This document shows, one piece after another, positions 1-11,362 of a stretch of DNA of 64,000 nt. Source of the DNA: Rhodosorus marinus (Eukaryota > Rhodophyta > Stylonematophyceae > Stylonematales > Stylonemataceae). Location of the stretch: contig JAMWBK010000010.1 in the NCBI GenBank assembly GCA_029953675.1, positions 620,001 to 684,000 of the forward strand, in the 5' to 3' direction. Within the stretch, counting starts at the first letter, position 1; each line of letters begins with the position of its first letter. The notes beneath the pieces were generated by a model, which had not been told where the DNA came from, ran no database searches, and saw nothing but the letters and a program-made list of their open reading frames with translations. The position numbers were made by a program, and so were the translations under genes.

Positions 1-3000
1 CGGATTTACCAACCTGAACCATACGAGGCAGCCGCGGTGGCCATGATTCAGAGGATGCCAACCACACTCGCCGAAGGAAACTTCCACAGAGCGAGTATAA
101 ATTGTCGCTTACCGCCAGGCGATTGTCCTTTGGCTTCAAGTCTTTTGGTATGTACACACGAACAGCACTGATCCTCTCAAACATCTTCAAAGAGCACGGT
201 ATTACAGCCCACTCCCCTGCCTGCTTGGGTTCTCTAGGACGGACCCGCATTGAGGTTCCACCCAACGAGGTGGGGTCGCAGTTCAATAGTACGTCGACTA
301 TGTACCTTTCGCCATCGAACGTAAACGGACTTAGCTCAAATGCCGAAACCAGCAGCGGAGGGGAGGTCAATCAACACGAGTTTACATACCGATCTCCTTG
401 CCCAGAAGAGTTCTTGCTTGGCTTTGTTCTCTTCGTAAAGTTGATAATTACTCCCCACCCGTATTCTGACAGCGGCTCAAAGTCAGTAACCTTCACCAAT
501 CGACCTATCCAGTGCGGTTCGCATCAGCTACCCATCGAAAGCAAGAGCTATAATTTCCATCTTTGCCTACCTGGCTGCAGGAAAGGAACGATGTACTGGG
601 GTTTAAAAACATACGACCTTATCTCCTGGAAGAGCGAGTCCTTCTGTGACACCAAGCTAGTGTACTCGGAAATCTGCGTAGTCCCAACAAGAACGAATGA
701 TATACCGGCTTCAGAACAGTTTCAGTAAAACAAAAACCATGGGATTTAGCCCTCGCATATTCATAGAGGCATATTTGTGGCGTACGTCGTTCTCAAATCC
801 AGACAGATCAATTTTCGCTTTGGAATCTTCCAAGGACACGAGCTTCGCCTCCGCATCCGGAAGAGCTCTGTCAGCCTGGAACTGCGCGAACGACTTCGAA
901 ATTATGTATTGAGGGTCCGCCTCGTCTGCGCGGAGTAGATTCAGCAACATATTGTAGCCAAGATGGAAGGACGACTTCAACGGGTCGGTGTTTCCTAAAT
1001 CCAATGAAAACGTAAAGTAAGAAATGATGGTCTGCAACTGACCTGCGTTTTCGGTTCTGTTTGATGCTTACCTTTCAGAATCTTCTTTGCTTGTTCCGGT
1101 TCCATTTTTTCGTCGAACATAAGAATAGTGATACCTCTTTCGTCCAATCCACGACGACCCGCTCGACCACTCATTTGGATATACTCTCCTCCCGTAAGCC
1201 ATCGGAAAGATTCTCCGTCAAACTTTCTGGCGGCCACGAAAACAACGGTTTTTGCTGGCATATTCAGGCCCATTGAGAAAGTCTCAGTGGCAAACAGTGC
1301 TTTGATGAGACCTTCCCCGAACAAAATCTCCACGACCTAAGGCGAATGGTACGGAAATCAGTTTCTAATTCGATAATCGGAAAGACGAAATGCTCAGAAG
1401 CAAGAAATTCGTGCAACGCCTGGCCACGAACTATTGGGGAGAATTACGATATTCGAACATGACCCGAGGCGAGGCGCTCCGCGTAACCTCGGCCAGTGCC
1501 AGGCAATGTAGAAGGTGCGGCCGGACTGCCGTGCCAGTAACTCTCATTCTGGCTGGTGTAATTGCATCGCTGTCAGGCGGTCAAAAACCCGCGTTCGTGA
1601 CCAGCGTGCCATCTAGAACTAGTTTTCAATAGGACTGTTTGCCGTGCACTGCTCACCTCCTTCAGTATTGGTAACAGCCCAGAATGATGAATACCGATTC
1701 CTCGCTGAAGCAAGGGCAAGGCAGCGGTCAGCTGAGGCAGCCGTTGGTCTTCCTCCGACAGTGAATCAATCGCATGAGTGAAGACCTTCGCGAGAAAACA
1801 AGTTTAGAGTTCAAGAGAACCAGCTAATGTTAGCTTTGCCAATCGTACGCATCACGATCGTTTGGTTTTTGCAAACCTCTGCGATTAATCGTTTCTCTTC
1901 ATCATCAGTGAACTCTAGTTTCGACATCTGCAGAGCCAAACTCTCGCAATCTCGCCTCGAGAACGCGAAGACAATCACTGGATCGTAGTTTCTGTCACGA
2001 ATAAGCTTTACAACCTTGTACACATCCGATGACCCCTTCCTATTCTTCATCCTACTCTTCTTCGCAGCATCTGCATCGCCCTTCTCATTGGCCCCACCTT
2101 CAATTTGCGAAAGCGCTTTTGAAAAGTTCTCCTCCCTGAATCGACCTAGCAAACAGGCAATCAAGAAGTCGCCAATAAATTCAACGGTTTGCCGTGCTGC
2201 GATTCAGACGCATGGATCAATATCCAATGGGCATACCTTTTTCGTCCACAACGAAGTGCAGACCATCACCCCCGGCTGGAAACATGTAGTGTTGAAGAGG
2301 CACGGGTCTCATTGAAGTATAGATTGTATGGCAGGGCTCTTGCTTGATCTCAGCGATCCATTCCGAAAACTCCTGCGCGTTAGGAATTGTCGCCGACAAG
2401 AAGACGAACCTCACGTTTTTGGGTACCATGATGATTGCTTCCTCCCACACGACGCCTCTCTCTTTGTCTCTCATGTAGTGAACTTCGTCAAAGATGACCC
2501 ACGCGATCTCGCGAACTACTTCAGAGCCTCTGTAGAGCATGCTTCTGAGAATCTCGGTCGTCATTACCAGGCATGAACTGTTCGGGTTGATCGTGATGTC
2601 CCCCGTCATAAGCCCAACATCATCAAACTCTTCCTGGAGCTCTCGATACTTTTGGTTCGAAAGAGCTTTGATTGGCGATGTATAGATCACTCGTTGCTTG
2701 TTTCTTAGCGATTTTGCGATTGCGTACTCCGCAACGACAGTCTTTCCAGCTGAAGTATGCGCGGAGACGAGAACGGATTCTTCTCTCTCAATGCACTTGA
2801 CGGCTTCTGCCTGAAATGCGTCGAGCGTGAATTTGTACTTCTTCGCTGGGTCGGTGACTTTCATGTTTTCCAGGTCATCGAAGTCGTAACTGTCTTGGTC
2901 GCGACCAGAAGGCAACGACAAATCGTGCGTGCAGGTACTATTATTCTCGTACTCTGGAATCTTTAATCCATAAGACCTGGGTCTTTCTCTCGGCTTGAGG

Positions 3001-3230
3001 CTGTCATCACCGTTCTCATCAAGTTTGATAACTTTCTGTTCTTTCTCATCATCATCGTCGTCATCGATTTCCACAACCTCATCCAAATCATCGTGTTTTC
3101 TTTTTCTTTTTTCTTCAGCATCATCATCCTTAGCCAACCCGCTGCTCGCCTGCGCTGCCGTTTCCCCGGTTTCTACCCCGGTGTTTGTATCCGGGGTCTG
3201 ATCGAAAACATCAAAACTTTCTAAATCCAT
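1..3230 (-). CDS. MTR4: MTR4/SKIV2L2-type exosome RNA helicase (3' part beyond window)
   Basis: DExH-box 3'-5' RNA helicase of the nuclear TRAMP/exosome-cofactor type, which feeds RNA to the exosome. Nine exons can be joined in frame: 3230-2237, 2145-1877, 1785-1657, 1336-1072, 994-786, 673-571, 504-390, 329-113 and 13-1. Introns are 60-112 bp except the third (320 bp). The acidic N-terminus has a run of six Asp. Walker A is AHTSAGKT, the DExH box is DEVH, motif III is SATIP, and the helicase C domain shows [11 protein letters not shown] and [10 protein letters not shown]. The KSF-AQF region, FLQPGRLVKV and YIVDVLL match MTR4 rather than RecQ or Brr2. The start is the first ATG of the open frame. 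Roughly the last third (end of the arch and the C-terminal helical domain) lies outside the left edge. SKI2 is the main alternative; the arch-region motifs favour MTR4. Confidence 0.93.
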
Positions 3231-5142
3231 GTCGAATTACTCCCTTAGCGCAATGTCCATAGAAATTTTCTTCTACAAGGACACCTAGGATTCTGAATGT
3301 CCCACGTGCCCTACCAACAACCCAAGCTACCCCTTGCTGCAGGCTTTTTATCGCTTCCCAAAATGTCATTTAGCTTCAGTTCAACGACGATGACAAAGCC
3401 ACGCGGACGCGAGGGTCTTTTGACGCGCAAGAAAAAACCTGTCGAAGGAACTTTTTCCAGGGCGGAAGTTTTTTATTTGGGTTCTGAGAGGGCCTCACTA
3501 AGGCGGCCCCATTTTTTCAACGTGGACAGCGTTGGAACGAAAAGAAGCTGTGCTCGGATATCTGAAGAGAGGCTCAGTGCCTCTTCTCGCGATCGCCGCT
3601 TCAACCCAGCCATCTCAAACCTCTCGCAGGAGTTCAAAAGCGGATAGTAATCATAACTATCACTTATAACAGCAGTCTAGCTCTCTCATATACAACAAAG
3701 GAGAGTCTATGGTCTGCTTAGCTGGTCAGAAACGCCCTCTGGAAGATTGCTGGGCATCACGTCCGGAGCTCGAACCGAAGCCACCAGTTTGAGGACTCGG
3801 ATAGTCAATCAATATATAATTTTTGATTGATTTTCTATGGGTAAATTGTTTATTTCTGTACTATTCGTACTAAAATGGTTTTTCATTCGTCCTTAGAGCT
3901 TTTCTGACGCTTAGTACGGGCCGCCCTGAAAGTAGAAACCCGCTACGCTTTTTTTAGAAAAATGAATTTTTGTACATAAGAATTTTTTTTTGTTTGATGC
4001 GATGCAACAATAGGGAAACCGGAGAGGGGAGGGAGGGGGTGAGTTGTTGCCGTTAACAACTCCCGATCTACAGTGTTTCAACGTAGGGACCATAGGGGTC
4101 AAAAGTACCAACAAAAAGCGGGGTAATGTTTTGCGGCGACTTTTCTTCATAATATCGACCCAGACTGTTCTTGTCAAAAGTATCTAGGGGGTTATCACAG
4201 TCAAAGAATACTACAGGGGGACAATCGTTTTTGCAGTGGAAGGGGGGGGGGTGTAACCTCAACCAGTGCTTTTTGGTCTAAACTTTTTAAGTTTTTCCTG
4301 TACGGAAGAAGAGTTGCGAAAAGGTACATTTTAAAATAGCGTAATAATGAGCATAACAAAAACTCCAAAAAGGGCGAAAAAGAAAGATGAAATTTGTTTT
4401 AGAGGAAAATAATGTTTTAGTATTGGTAATTTTATGTATACATTTGGAGTAGGCGGAATGGAGGAGCGGACTGGAGGAAAGGCTGACTTTCTTGACATGA
4501 AGATGGGAAAACCAATATAGGAGAATTCCTTTTACACATTTTTAGTGACTCTGGTGAGGGGAAAGGGAGAGCCAACTAATGGGGGGGTGTGAAGGTTCTG
4601 AGGGGCTGACTTTCTTGAAGCGGATGAGAAAGCGATACAAGCGAATCTTCTTTCATCTTTAAGAGTGACTCGGTCCCTTTTTTTAGAAATATTGTCTTTT
4701 TGGACCTTGCTGGGCAGCCGTGTGAGGGGCGAGGGGCTTCGGAGAAAGAAGCCGCTCTTGAATTTGTTGACGGAGATTTGGTTTGTTTGGCCTCTTTTCT
4801 TTGGTTTTTTAGCTGTCCCGGGAGAATTTGTTTTTCCGAATGATTCGCACAAGTTGCTGAAGGTAGACGATCGGGCGCGAGTGCTTGACCGGCCTGGCGG
4901 CGGTCCGGTTTGACTTTGGAGGAAGTCCCCAGTCCGGGGTTTTGGGTTAGGTATGTGCGAGTGTGGACTAGTTGGGGTAGGGAAGGGTCGTCGTTTTGCT
5001 ATATAGTCGGGCGAGATGGGACCGGCAGCTATCTTTTAGTGGAGGAGGAGTAGTATTAGCGGAAAATTTTGGTACAGCTCGTTTGCTGGTTTAGACCGAG
5101 TCTGTCAGACAGTGACGATCGAGGCTTTCGCTGAAGTTAGCC
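3231..5142. other. Divergent intergenic region between MTR4 and kinase
   Basis: The two flanking genes are transcribed away from each other, so both promoters lie here. An open frame of about 116 codons at 3297-3647 (+) has no recognisable motif and no good splice context. The stretch 3800-4500 is AT-rich with short homopolymers. I see no RNA gene. Confidence 0.5.
5000..5006 (+). promoter_or_regulatory. TATA-box candidate of the kinase gene
   Basis: TATATAG lies 137 bp upstream of the kinase ATG. TATA-like boxes also sit about 155-165 bp upstream of the NTT and Iwr1-like starts, which supports its use as a core promoter element. Not proven. Confidence 0.4.
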
Positions 5143-6803
5143 ATGGATGGGGATAGCATCTTTCCGGATGCGCAGTCAGAGGAGTTTTACTTCAAGTACA
5201 TCGCCCTGCTCTTTCGCTTCTTCGGGACTTTGATATGCGCTACAATGATTTTGATGGGGTACTACTTGGTGAGCTGTAGGCGGCAGAGACTGACTGCAGA
5301 AGCGAAGCTTGGCGAAATTGAAAAAGAGAAACGGGAGTGGGATTCCAAGGGGAGGGAGCTCCTGCTCTCGTATACGAAACATAATAAGGATTTGGTACCT
5401 ACCAAACTCTCGAATCTGTCCGAGTCCAGCATGCCATTGGCGACTGCGGAAAGTTCGGCTTATATGGAGCAATTTGATTCTAGTGTTCTTGTTAAACCAG
5501 ACGAAGTTATAACTGTGGAGATGATTGGAAAGGGTGGCTTCGGAACCGTCTTCAAAGGAGTATGGCGGGGGACTCCAGTGGCGGTTAAGGTTATTTTTGT
5601 ACCTCAAGCCAACAAAAGCGCCCTATCAGGGATAATCAACGAAGCGGAAACTCTTTCTAGGTAAGGGATGGGGGTGGGATCTGGAGGACACGGGCGGGAG
5701 GCTGACTATATATATGCTGCCTGCGTTTTGATGAATAGGTTGCGACATCCAAATGTTGTGTTGTACATGGGAATCTCGTTTCTGGAGAACAAATCAATCA
5801 GCATAATCACCGAACTGATGGAACGAGGAAGTCTCTTCCACGTGCTCCATCAGGTTGAAACAGGGCCAGATGGCGTAGACCGGTACAAGACGGATCTGCC
5901 ACTTGGAAGGAGGATTCGATTTGCCCTGGAGGCCGCGAGGGGTCTAAACTACTTGCACAATTGTCGATATCCTGTAGTTCACAAAGATTTGAAATCGCTC
6001 AACCTGCTTGTGTCTTCTGACATGACGGTGAAGGTTGCTGATTTCGGCTTGTCTTCGATTGCGAGGGAGACGCTACTGAGCAGCCAATGTGGTGGAACTC
6101 CAGAATGGTAGGTGATTCTTAAACGATCCTTTTGTGCGTGGCCTGCGTTTTAAAGCGTCTAATGCAAACTTTTTCTTCGTCCAGGTCCGCCCCCGAAGTG
6201 CTGAGAAACGAAAAGCATGGACTACCATGCGACATATACTCCTTGGGGGTAGTGTTGTGGGAAATTATTACACGGGACGTACCGTTCAAAGGCATGAGCG
6301 GGGCGCAGATCATCTCGCACGTTGCTGTCAGCGGAGGTCGACTACCAAAGGCCGTTCCTGATTCCGAACTAGAGTTCGCTGGATGCGAAAAGTGCTTAGA
6401 GGACATGGACATGCTGATCCGGGAATGTACGGATCCTAGCCCGTCGAAGAGACCCACCTCCAGCGAGTTACTGAGCCGGCTTGAGCGACTGGGAGACGAA
6501 CTCACGAGCACAACTTCCCCATGCCACCCCGACGCTTGGAAGCAGACCGCAGGAGGGACTATGGAGGAAAGACGAAAGATCGCATCAGCGGACGGTCAGA
6601 ATCAGCAGTCAGCTGGACCTAAAAAGCACAGCGGAGCTGAATCAGAACCTGCGACTACCATTGAAGCTTCTGAAGAACTAATTCCTGCCAATGAGCCTGA
6701 CAAACCTGAAAAGGCCAAAATGTCCGGGCGCGCGAGGAGGGGGCTGGAGCCTCTTAGGTTACGACTATCCAAAATGAACGTTTCCGACCCGTCGAAGTAC
6801 TGA
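5143..6803 (+). CDS. Membrane-anchored TKL-family (Raf-like) protein kinase
   Basis: Predicted Ser/Thr kinase of 501 residues in three exons: 5143-5660, 5739-6107 and 6185-6803 (introns 78 and 77 bp). Residues about 20-43 form a hydrophobic segment followed by CRRQR, so it is probably a single-pass membrane protein with the kinase on the basic, cytosolic side. The next 25 residues are charged and probably coiled. The kinase domain starts near residue 122: P-loop GKGGFG (129-134), AVKV with the ATP-binding Lys149, catalytic loop VHKDLKSLNL (His254-Asp256), ADFG (273-276) and GTPEWSAPE across the second intron. LYMG and GTPEW are typical of TKL/Raf-like MAP3Ks. The catalytic loop has HKD instead of HRD. 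The C-terminal tail of about 120 residues is charged and rich in E, K and P. No extracellular ligand domain is present; only about 20 residues precede the membrane segment. Confidence 0.88.
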
Positions 6804-7944
6804 TGTGTGCGCAGGAATCCTTTGGAGATTTGGACAGATTGATACTAACATCTCTTTTTAATTAATAAAACTGGAAAGATCAAGATAAGCTTTTCTCTAC
6901 TGGCACGCCACGTGGCAGAGTTCTCCCTATCCACAGCGCTAGCCTTTCGGTGTGCAACTTGATGGGCGCCAAGCAAAGCAGCAAAAAAAAGAACTCGAAA
7001 CCCTGCAGAACCGGCTTCGTAGCAGGGGCGGGTCTGACAGTGCGAGGAGTATCCAGCTACCATATACCAATTGGTACTGGTTTAGGGGCAAACAAAACAC
7101 ACTAGGAAGTGTGGCTCACAAATACCCCAAACACTGGCTGCACACTCGCCCTAGGTTAACCAGGCTATCTACAGAACCCCAACTCCACCTCCGTCTTCAC
7201 TGTAAAGTCCTGTAAGCACCCTCAATTCCGTTCAATCCCGCTCTGTTTAGCATTGGCTACTATAGACCAATTAAGCTTCTAAACCTTCATTCACCGCTAT
7301 TTGTTCCGTCTTGATTGGTTTCTATTTCGTGTCAAGCCCAAAAATTAAATTAATTGGTCTATCCCGCCACTATATCATTCACCATATCCAATAAAACAAC
7401 TTAAAACTCGTCATCCCACCTAATCATTCATGATGGGATCAAATAGCTTGTGAAGACCAATTAAAAATCTTAGCTATCGAATAAACCCTCTACTACTCTA
7501 TTATTGGTCGGAGAGGATTATGTTAAGTTCATGTTAAGACGTTTAATTGGTTTTATACGAATATTATAAACACTCTGTGTCCAATTAATAGCCTTATAAC
7601 CTTATTTTGCTTAATGTTGTTTTGCTTAGGATATTTCTGATCCATTCGTTTCGATGGATTGTGGGTGCATTCGGAGCTGGCGGTGGTTGGGGAGGAGTGG
7701 ATGAGATTGGTACACTGAAATTTGTCAGAGGCGAATACCGAAGGCTGGGTTGGGGGAGTAGAGAAGCAGAAGAGACAGAAATTTTTGGCAGTCATTGAGA
7801 GTTTTTCTCTTCGTGGAGGGATCTTTGTGTTTGCCGAATTGGCGTTGGAGCCTCAGGTGTTTGAGGGAGGGTGTCTTCCTGGTCCTGGTTACTGGGGAGA
7901 AGAACTGGTCTGGTCCTGTGTAGAGCGTCGCAGATAATTTCAGA
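6804..7944. other. Intergenic, AT-rich
   Basis: No coding exon recognised. The middle part (7266-7587) carries the CCAATT motif cluster listed separately. Open frames at 7600-7940 have no family signature. Confidence 0.5.
7266..7587. repeat. Cluster of ACCAATTA/TAATTGGT motifs in both orientations
   Basis: Eight CCAAT or ATTGG-containing sites lie within about 320 bp: near 7266, 7314, 7352, 7388, 7456, 7503, 7544 and 7581. Four have the fuller ACCAATT/AATTGGT core, and orientations alternate. It sits 360-680 bp upstream of the first candidate exon of the carotenoid-oxygenase-like gene. It could be a CCAAT-factor binding region or decayed repeat DNA. Confidence 0.45.
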
Positions 7945-10510
7945 ATGCTGGACGGTGAATGCTCGTTCGTGAGTCCGGCGTCGTGGTGCAATCGTCATTC
8001 AGCGGGTGTGGGGCATGTTCACGGTTGGTGGTTTTTTTTTCTGCTGAGGCGTGATGCCCGGTGATTTGGTTTTTGTAGGAATAGGATAGACTGATCGTTC
8101 GATTCGGGTTTCTTTATTGGTTTCTTAATCTGACTGTAGGGGCGCGACCGGGAGTTCCGCTGCATATTCGGCGAACCTCGGCAAGTCGTCTTGGTGCTAG
8201 CACATCGGAAGCGTACACAAAAGGATTCTTTTCCGTAGAAGAGGATGAGTCGTCATACGAGATCGCGGTTGATTCTGAGAACGTGTATGGACGTGTTCCT
8301 GAGGACCTGAATGGCACTTTGTTCAGAGTCATGCCCGGAAAAGTAGACTCTCACGGGGATGCACTGAAGAGCTACTACGATGGGGACGGCATGGTTAGCT
8401 CAGACTTCTGGATGAAGATCTACAAATTTTATCCAAGCTGGAAGGGCTCAGACCAGTTGCGCTTCCGTTTCTTGTGCTCTGATCGTTAGGTTGTCGGGAT
8501 CAGTTTTGGTGAGGACGCAGTGTTTGTTCGACATCGATGCATAAGAACGAAAGCATACGACAGAGAAAAGAGGAGGAAGAAGCGATTGTACAGAGGACTC
8601 TACGGTTCGGTGCTTCCCGGAGGAAACCTTGCCAATTTTGCTGTCAAGGTAGGTGGATAAGTACTGTGCGTCAAATTTTTTATCTCCGTTTTCCCGAGCT
8701 CGGCGTTTTACAGACGATGATGCCTTTAGGTGAACGCCTTGGGCGATTTTCCCGCCCTTCCTGCGACCGACAATACCGCCGTATCGGAAGTATCGCGACT
8801 CATGTTCTTGACCAGTGGGGATCAAGGATCCCACGGGGACGGACGATCAGATCTATAGATGCTATGAATGGGTCTTTAGTTTACTGACTACGAGCTCGGG
8901 TTCTCTGCGCCCGTCTCTGAAACCGCAGATTAAGCAAACTGCGAATAGATTTGGTGTGAACTACGGTGGTCGACTACTTGCGCTCAATGACTGGGGGCTT
9001 CCATATTCTGTTGATCCCGCAAGCCTTTTGACCCGTGGCAATACTAACTTGAGAACTGAACTGGACGACGGGGACAAGATGATACCTTCGTCGAGAATTT
9101 GCAAGGACAATCTCATTCTGGCATCGAAAAGTTTTACTCCCTTCGGGGTAAGCTTAGGCCGTAACCTGCAACTGAAAAAATCCGCTGGCTCAGCCATCTC
9201 ATGTGCATGCATCAGATGAGCGTCCGATTCACAGAGTTCAAAGGAGACTACAGACTTGTAGGGAGCCAGAGCGCCGCCTTAACGAGTTTTCTCACTCAAG
9301 ATTTTGCTGTGACAGAGAAGTACTTCGTCATAGTACAGCCAGCTCTAAGTCTCGACTTAAACTCACTAGTCCTCGGGTCGAAGAAAACTTATCAGGAGGC
9401 ACTTTCTCCGAAGGGCAAAACCTCGCAGATCGTTGTGGTCGATCGGAAATCTGGAGCCTCAAAGGTTGGTTGCTTTTACCAGAGTTGCATGGTTCCATTT
9501 TCGATGTCTGAATAAGGCGAACTGTCGCTTCCACGCAAAGAAAATTGATCTTCAAGATACCAACTCCGTAATCGGACGCATCGCCAACGCCTACGACGAA
9601 GTTGAGGGAAATGTTACTATAGACGCTATCAGTCACGAGAGAGTGTTCTTTGGAGATGGATTAACGAGTAATGACTACGCAAACGACGTGCCACGCTCGA
9701 AACTAGTTCGGTAGGCAGAACCAAACTCTGGACCTGAGGACTCGTAGACGAGAACCGTAAGACACGAAATCTGATACTCTACGCGAACAGAATCCGCGTT
9801 GATGTGCAGGCGAAAACTTCCGACTTGACAGTACTTAGCGACTATCATTGTGACTACCCCGTTGTAGACTCCAGTGATGGCCGGATGCACAAACATATCT
9901 ACTCTCTTTCAAACAATGAGGCGAAAATATCTCCGCCGAGAGGGATTATGAAGACAAATCCGAAAGAAAAGGTAAGAACTCAGGTTTCCTGTATTTTGGA
10001 TGGGCTTCTAGAGCTTGCTAGTCAAGAGGCCTGACATCACTTCACCAATGATGTTCACCAGACGAACGAAGTGTGGGTTCCAGAAAGTCCTTCGCAATAT
10101 TGCTCGGCACCCGCCTTCGCTCCAAGAGAAGGCGCTACTGATAGCACTGCAGGGTACATCGTGACTGTAGTATTTGATTCGGAGACCGAACAGTCATCCG
10201 TCGCAATTTTGGACTCTGAAGCATTCACAGATGGTCCTGTTTGCTGGATCAGATTGGAGTCTCCAGTACCACATGGTGTATGTTCTTCTTGGTCAAACTC
10301 GGTCTACTCGTACGTATAAGCCAAGATACCGGAAAAGTCGCCAGTTCTCACTCCACGAAGACGGATGCTAATTGTCGTGCACCTTTTCGTCGCAGGATCA
10401 AAGACGCGAAGAAGACGAACAGCTTTGAGATATTCAAGGACAAGGGATGGAACACTGTTGATAGCGGGTTCTCTATGATAGGAATGCAGGGATTCGAGGA
10501 CGAATTCTAG
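7945..10510 (+). CDS. Carotenoid cleavage dioxygenase family protein lacking iron-ligand histidines
   Basis: Family assignment rests on several motifs in order: GRVPEDLNGTLFR, YYDGDGM, KAYDREKRRKK, a glycine-rich GLYGSVLPGG stretch, GGRLLAL, QDFAVTEKYFVI, ANAYDE, CDYPVVD, HKHIYS, GYIVTVVFD and VPHGV. Exons: 7945-8005 (tentative first), 8140-8393, 8490-8648, 8929-9147, 9216-9464, 9517-9710, about 9739-9971, 10062-10309 and 10396-10510. Family enzymes bind Fe(II) through four His. Here HDFA reads QDFA, FHxxNAY reads GRIANAY, VPFGFHGxW reads VPHGVCSSW, and the AHPK element is not visible in exon four. All four ligand positions therefore look replaced. The join between 9710 and the next exon does not fit one frame: the donor is phase 2 while the next open frame needs phase 1. 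Either a splice choice is missed or there is a small frameshift. The gene is thus either a non-enzymatic paralogue or a decaying copy. The start and transit peptide are uncertain. Confidence 0.78.
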
Positions 10511-11362
10511 GTGCCCATAGCGTCTACGCGCGTCATTTAGCTGTTGTCGTGTAATTTCGTGTCCTGGGAGCTCGACTTTATAGGCGGATCTTAAGCTTTT
10601 TGTGAGGATCATGGTTTTTGTCTCTACCGAGCCTCTATTTGCATAGCAAAGGATTCACAAGGCCAGTAGGGGAACGTTTAATCTACTGCCGATCCGCACC
10701 TTGTAAGTGCAGAATGGGAGCCTAGAGCTTTTGAATGCAGTTAAGACCTGTTCGTCGGCTACTCCGAACGGACTGCTTACCGGTGACTGAATAGCTGTGT
10801 TTATGCCTGATAGAGAGGCTGGATCTATGCGAATCCGAATCCCGCGGTTGTTGTCGAGGATCCAGTTTTTGTCGCGGTGTCTAGTCAGCCAAAGGTGGTG
10901 GTGTGTGGGGGTGGCTTGCTAACAGATCATGTCTGAATGATATGATCTGAATTAGTTTTGGAAATGCCTCTACCAACATGAAGGTCGGTGACCTCGATGG
11001 AATTCATTTTAGATTGTGATAAAACAGTACATTAAAGTTAAGCTCGCATTTTTCCGCAGTTTTCGTGAAAGTTGGGTGTGAGCCACAAGCTGCGTCCACG
11101 GACGGCTGGGGACGGTATGGACAAAAAACTAGTGGCCACAGAGTTCGAGGGAGTTCACTAACTCTCTCGAGGTCCCTTCCGTTTTCTCGAGCTATGCTTG
11201 TCGGGAATAGCTTCCCAACTAAGCTGCAACCCGCTTCAAAGTGATCATTCTGAAGGGCACCCTCATCTCCACTTCAAAACCGAAATTTGGACAGTTTCGC
11301 AACTCTGTGGCAAGCAAAATTTTGTCGCCGCGAACTCCAACTTACGTCGCCATGCAAAGCAG
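10511..11362. other. Intergenic
   Basis: No recognisable exon. The 5' exon(s) of the unrecognised gene that follows may extend into the end of this stretch. Confidence 0.4.

Noticed and set aside
102-728. A 208-codon open frame on the + strand
   Set aside because: It is antisense to three MTR4 exons and two introns that join in frame, and has no family motif of its own.
1337-1656. Open frame in the long third intron of MTR4
   Set aside because: It lies within an intron between two exons that join exactly at a conserved MTR4 position (PILKE then VVEILF), and has no motif.
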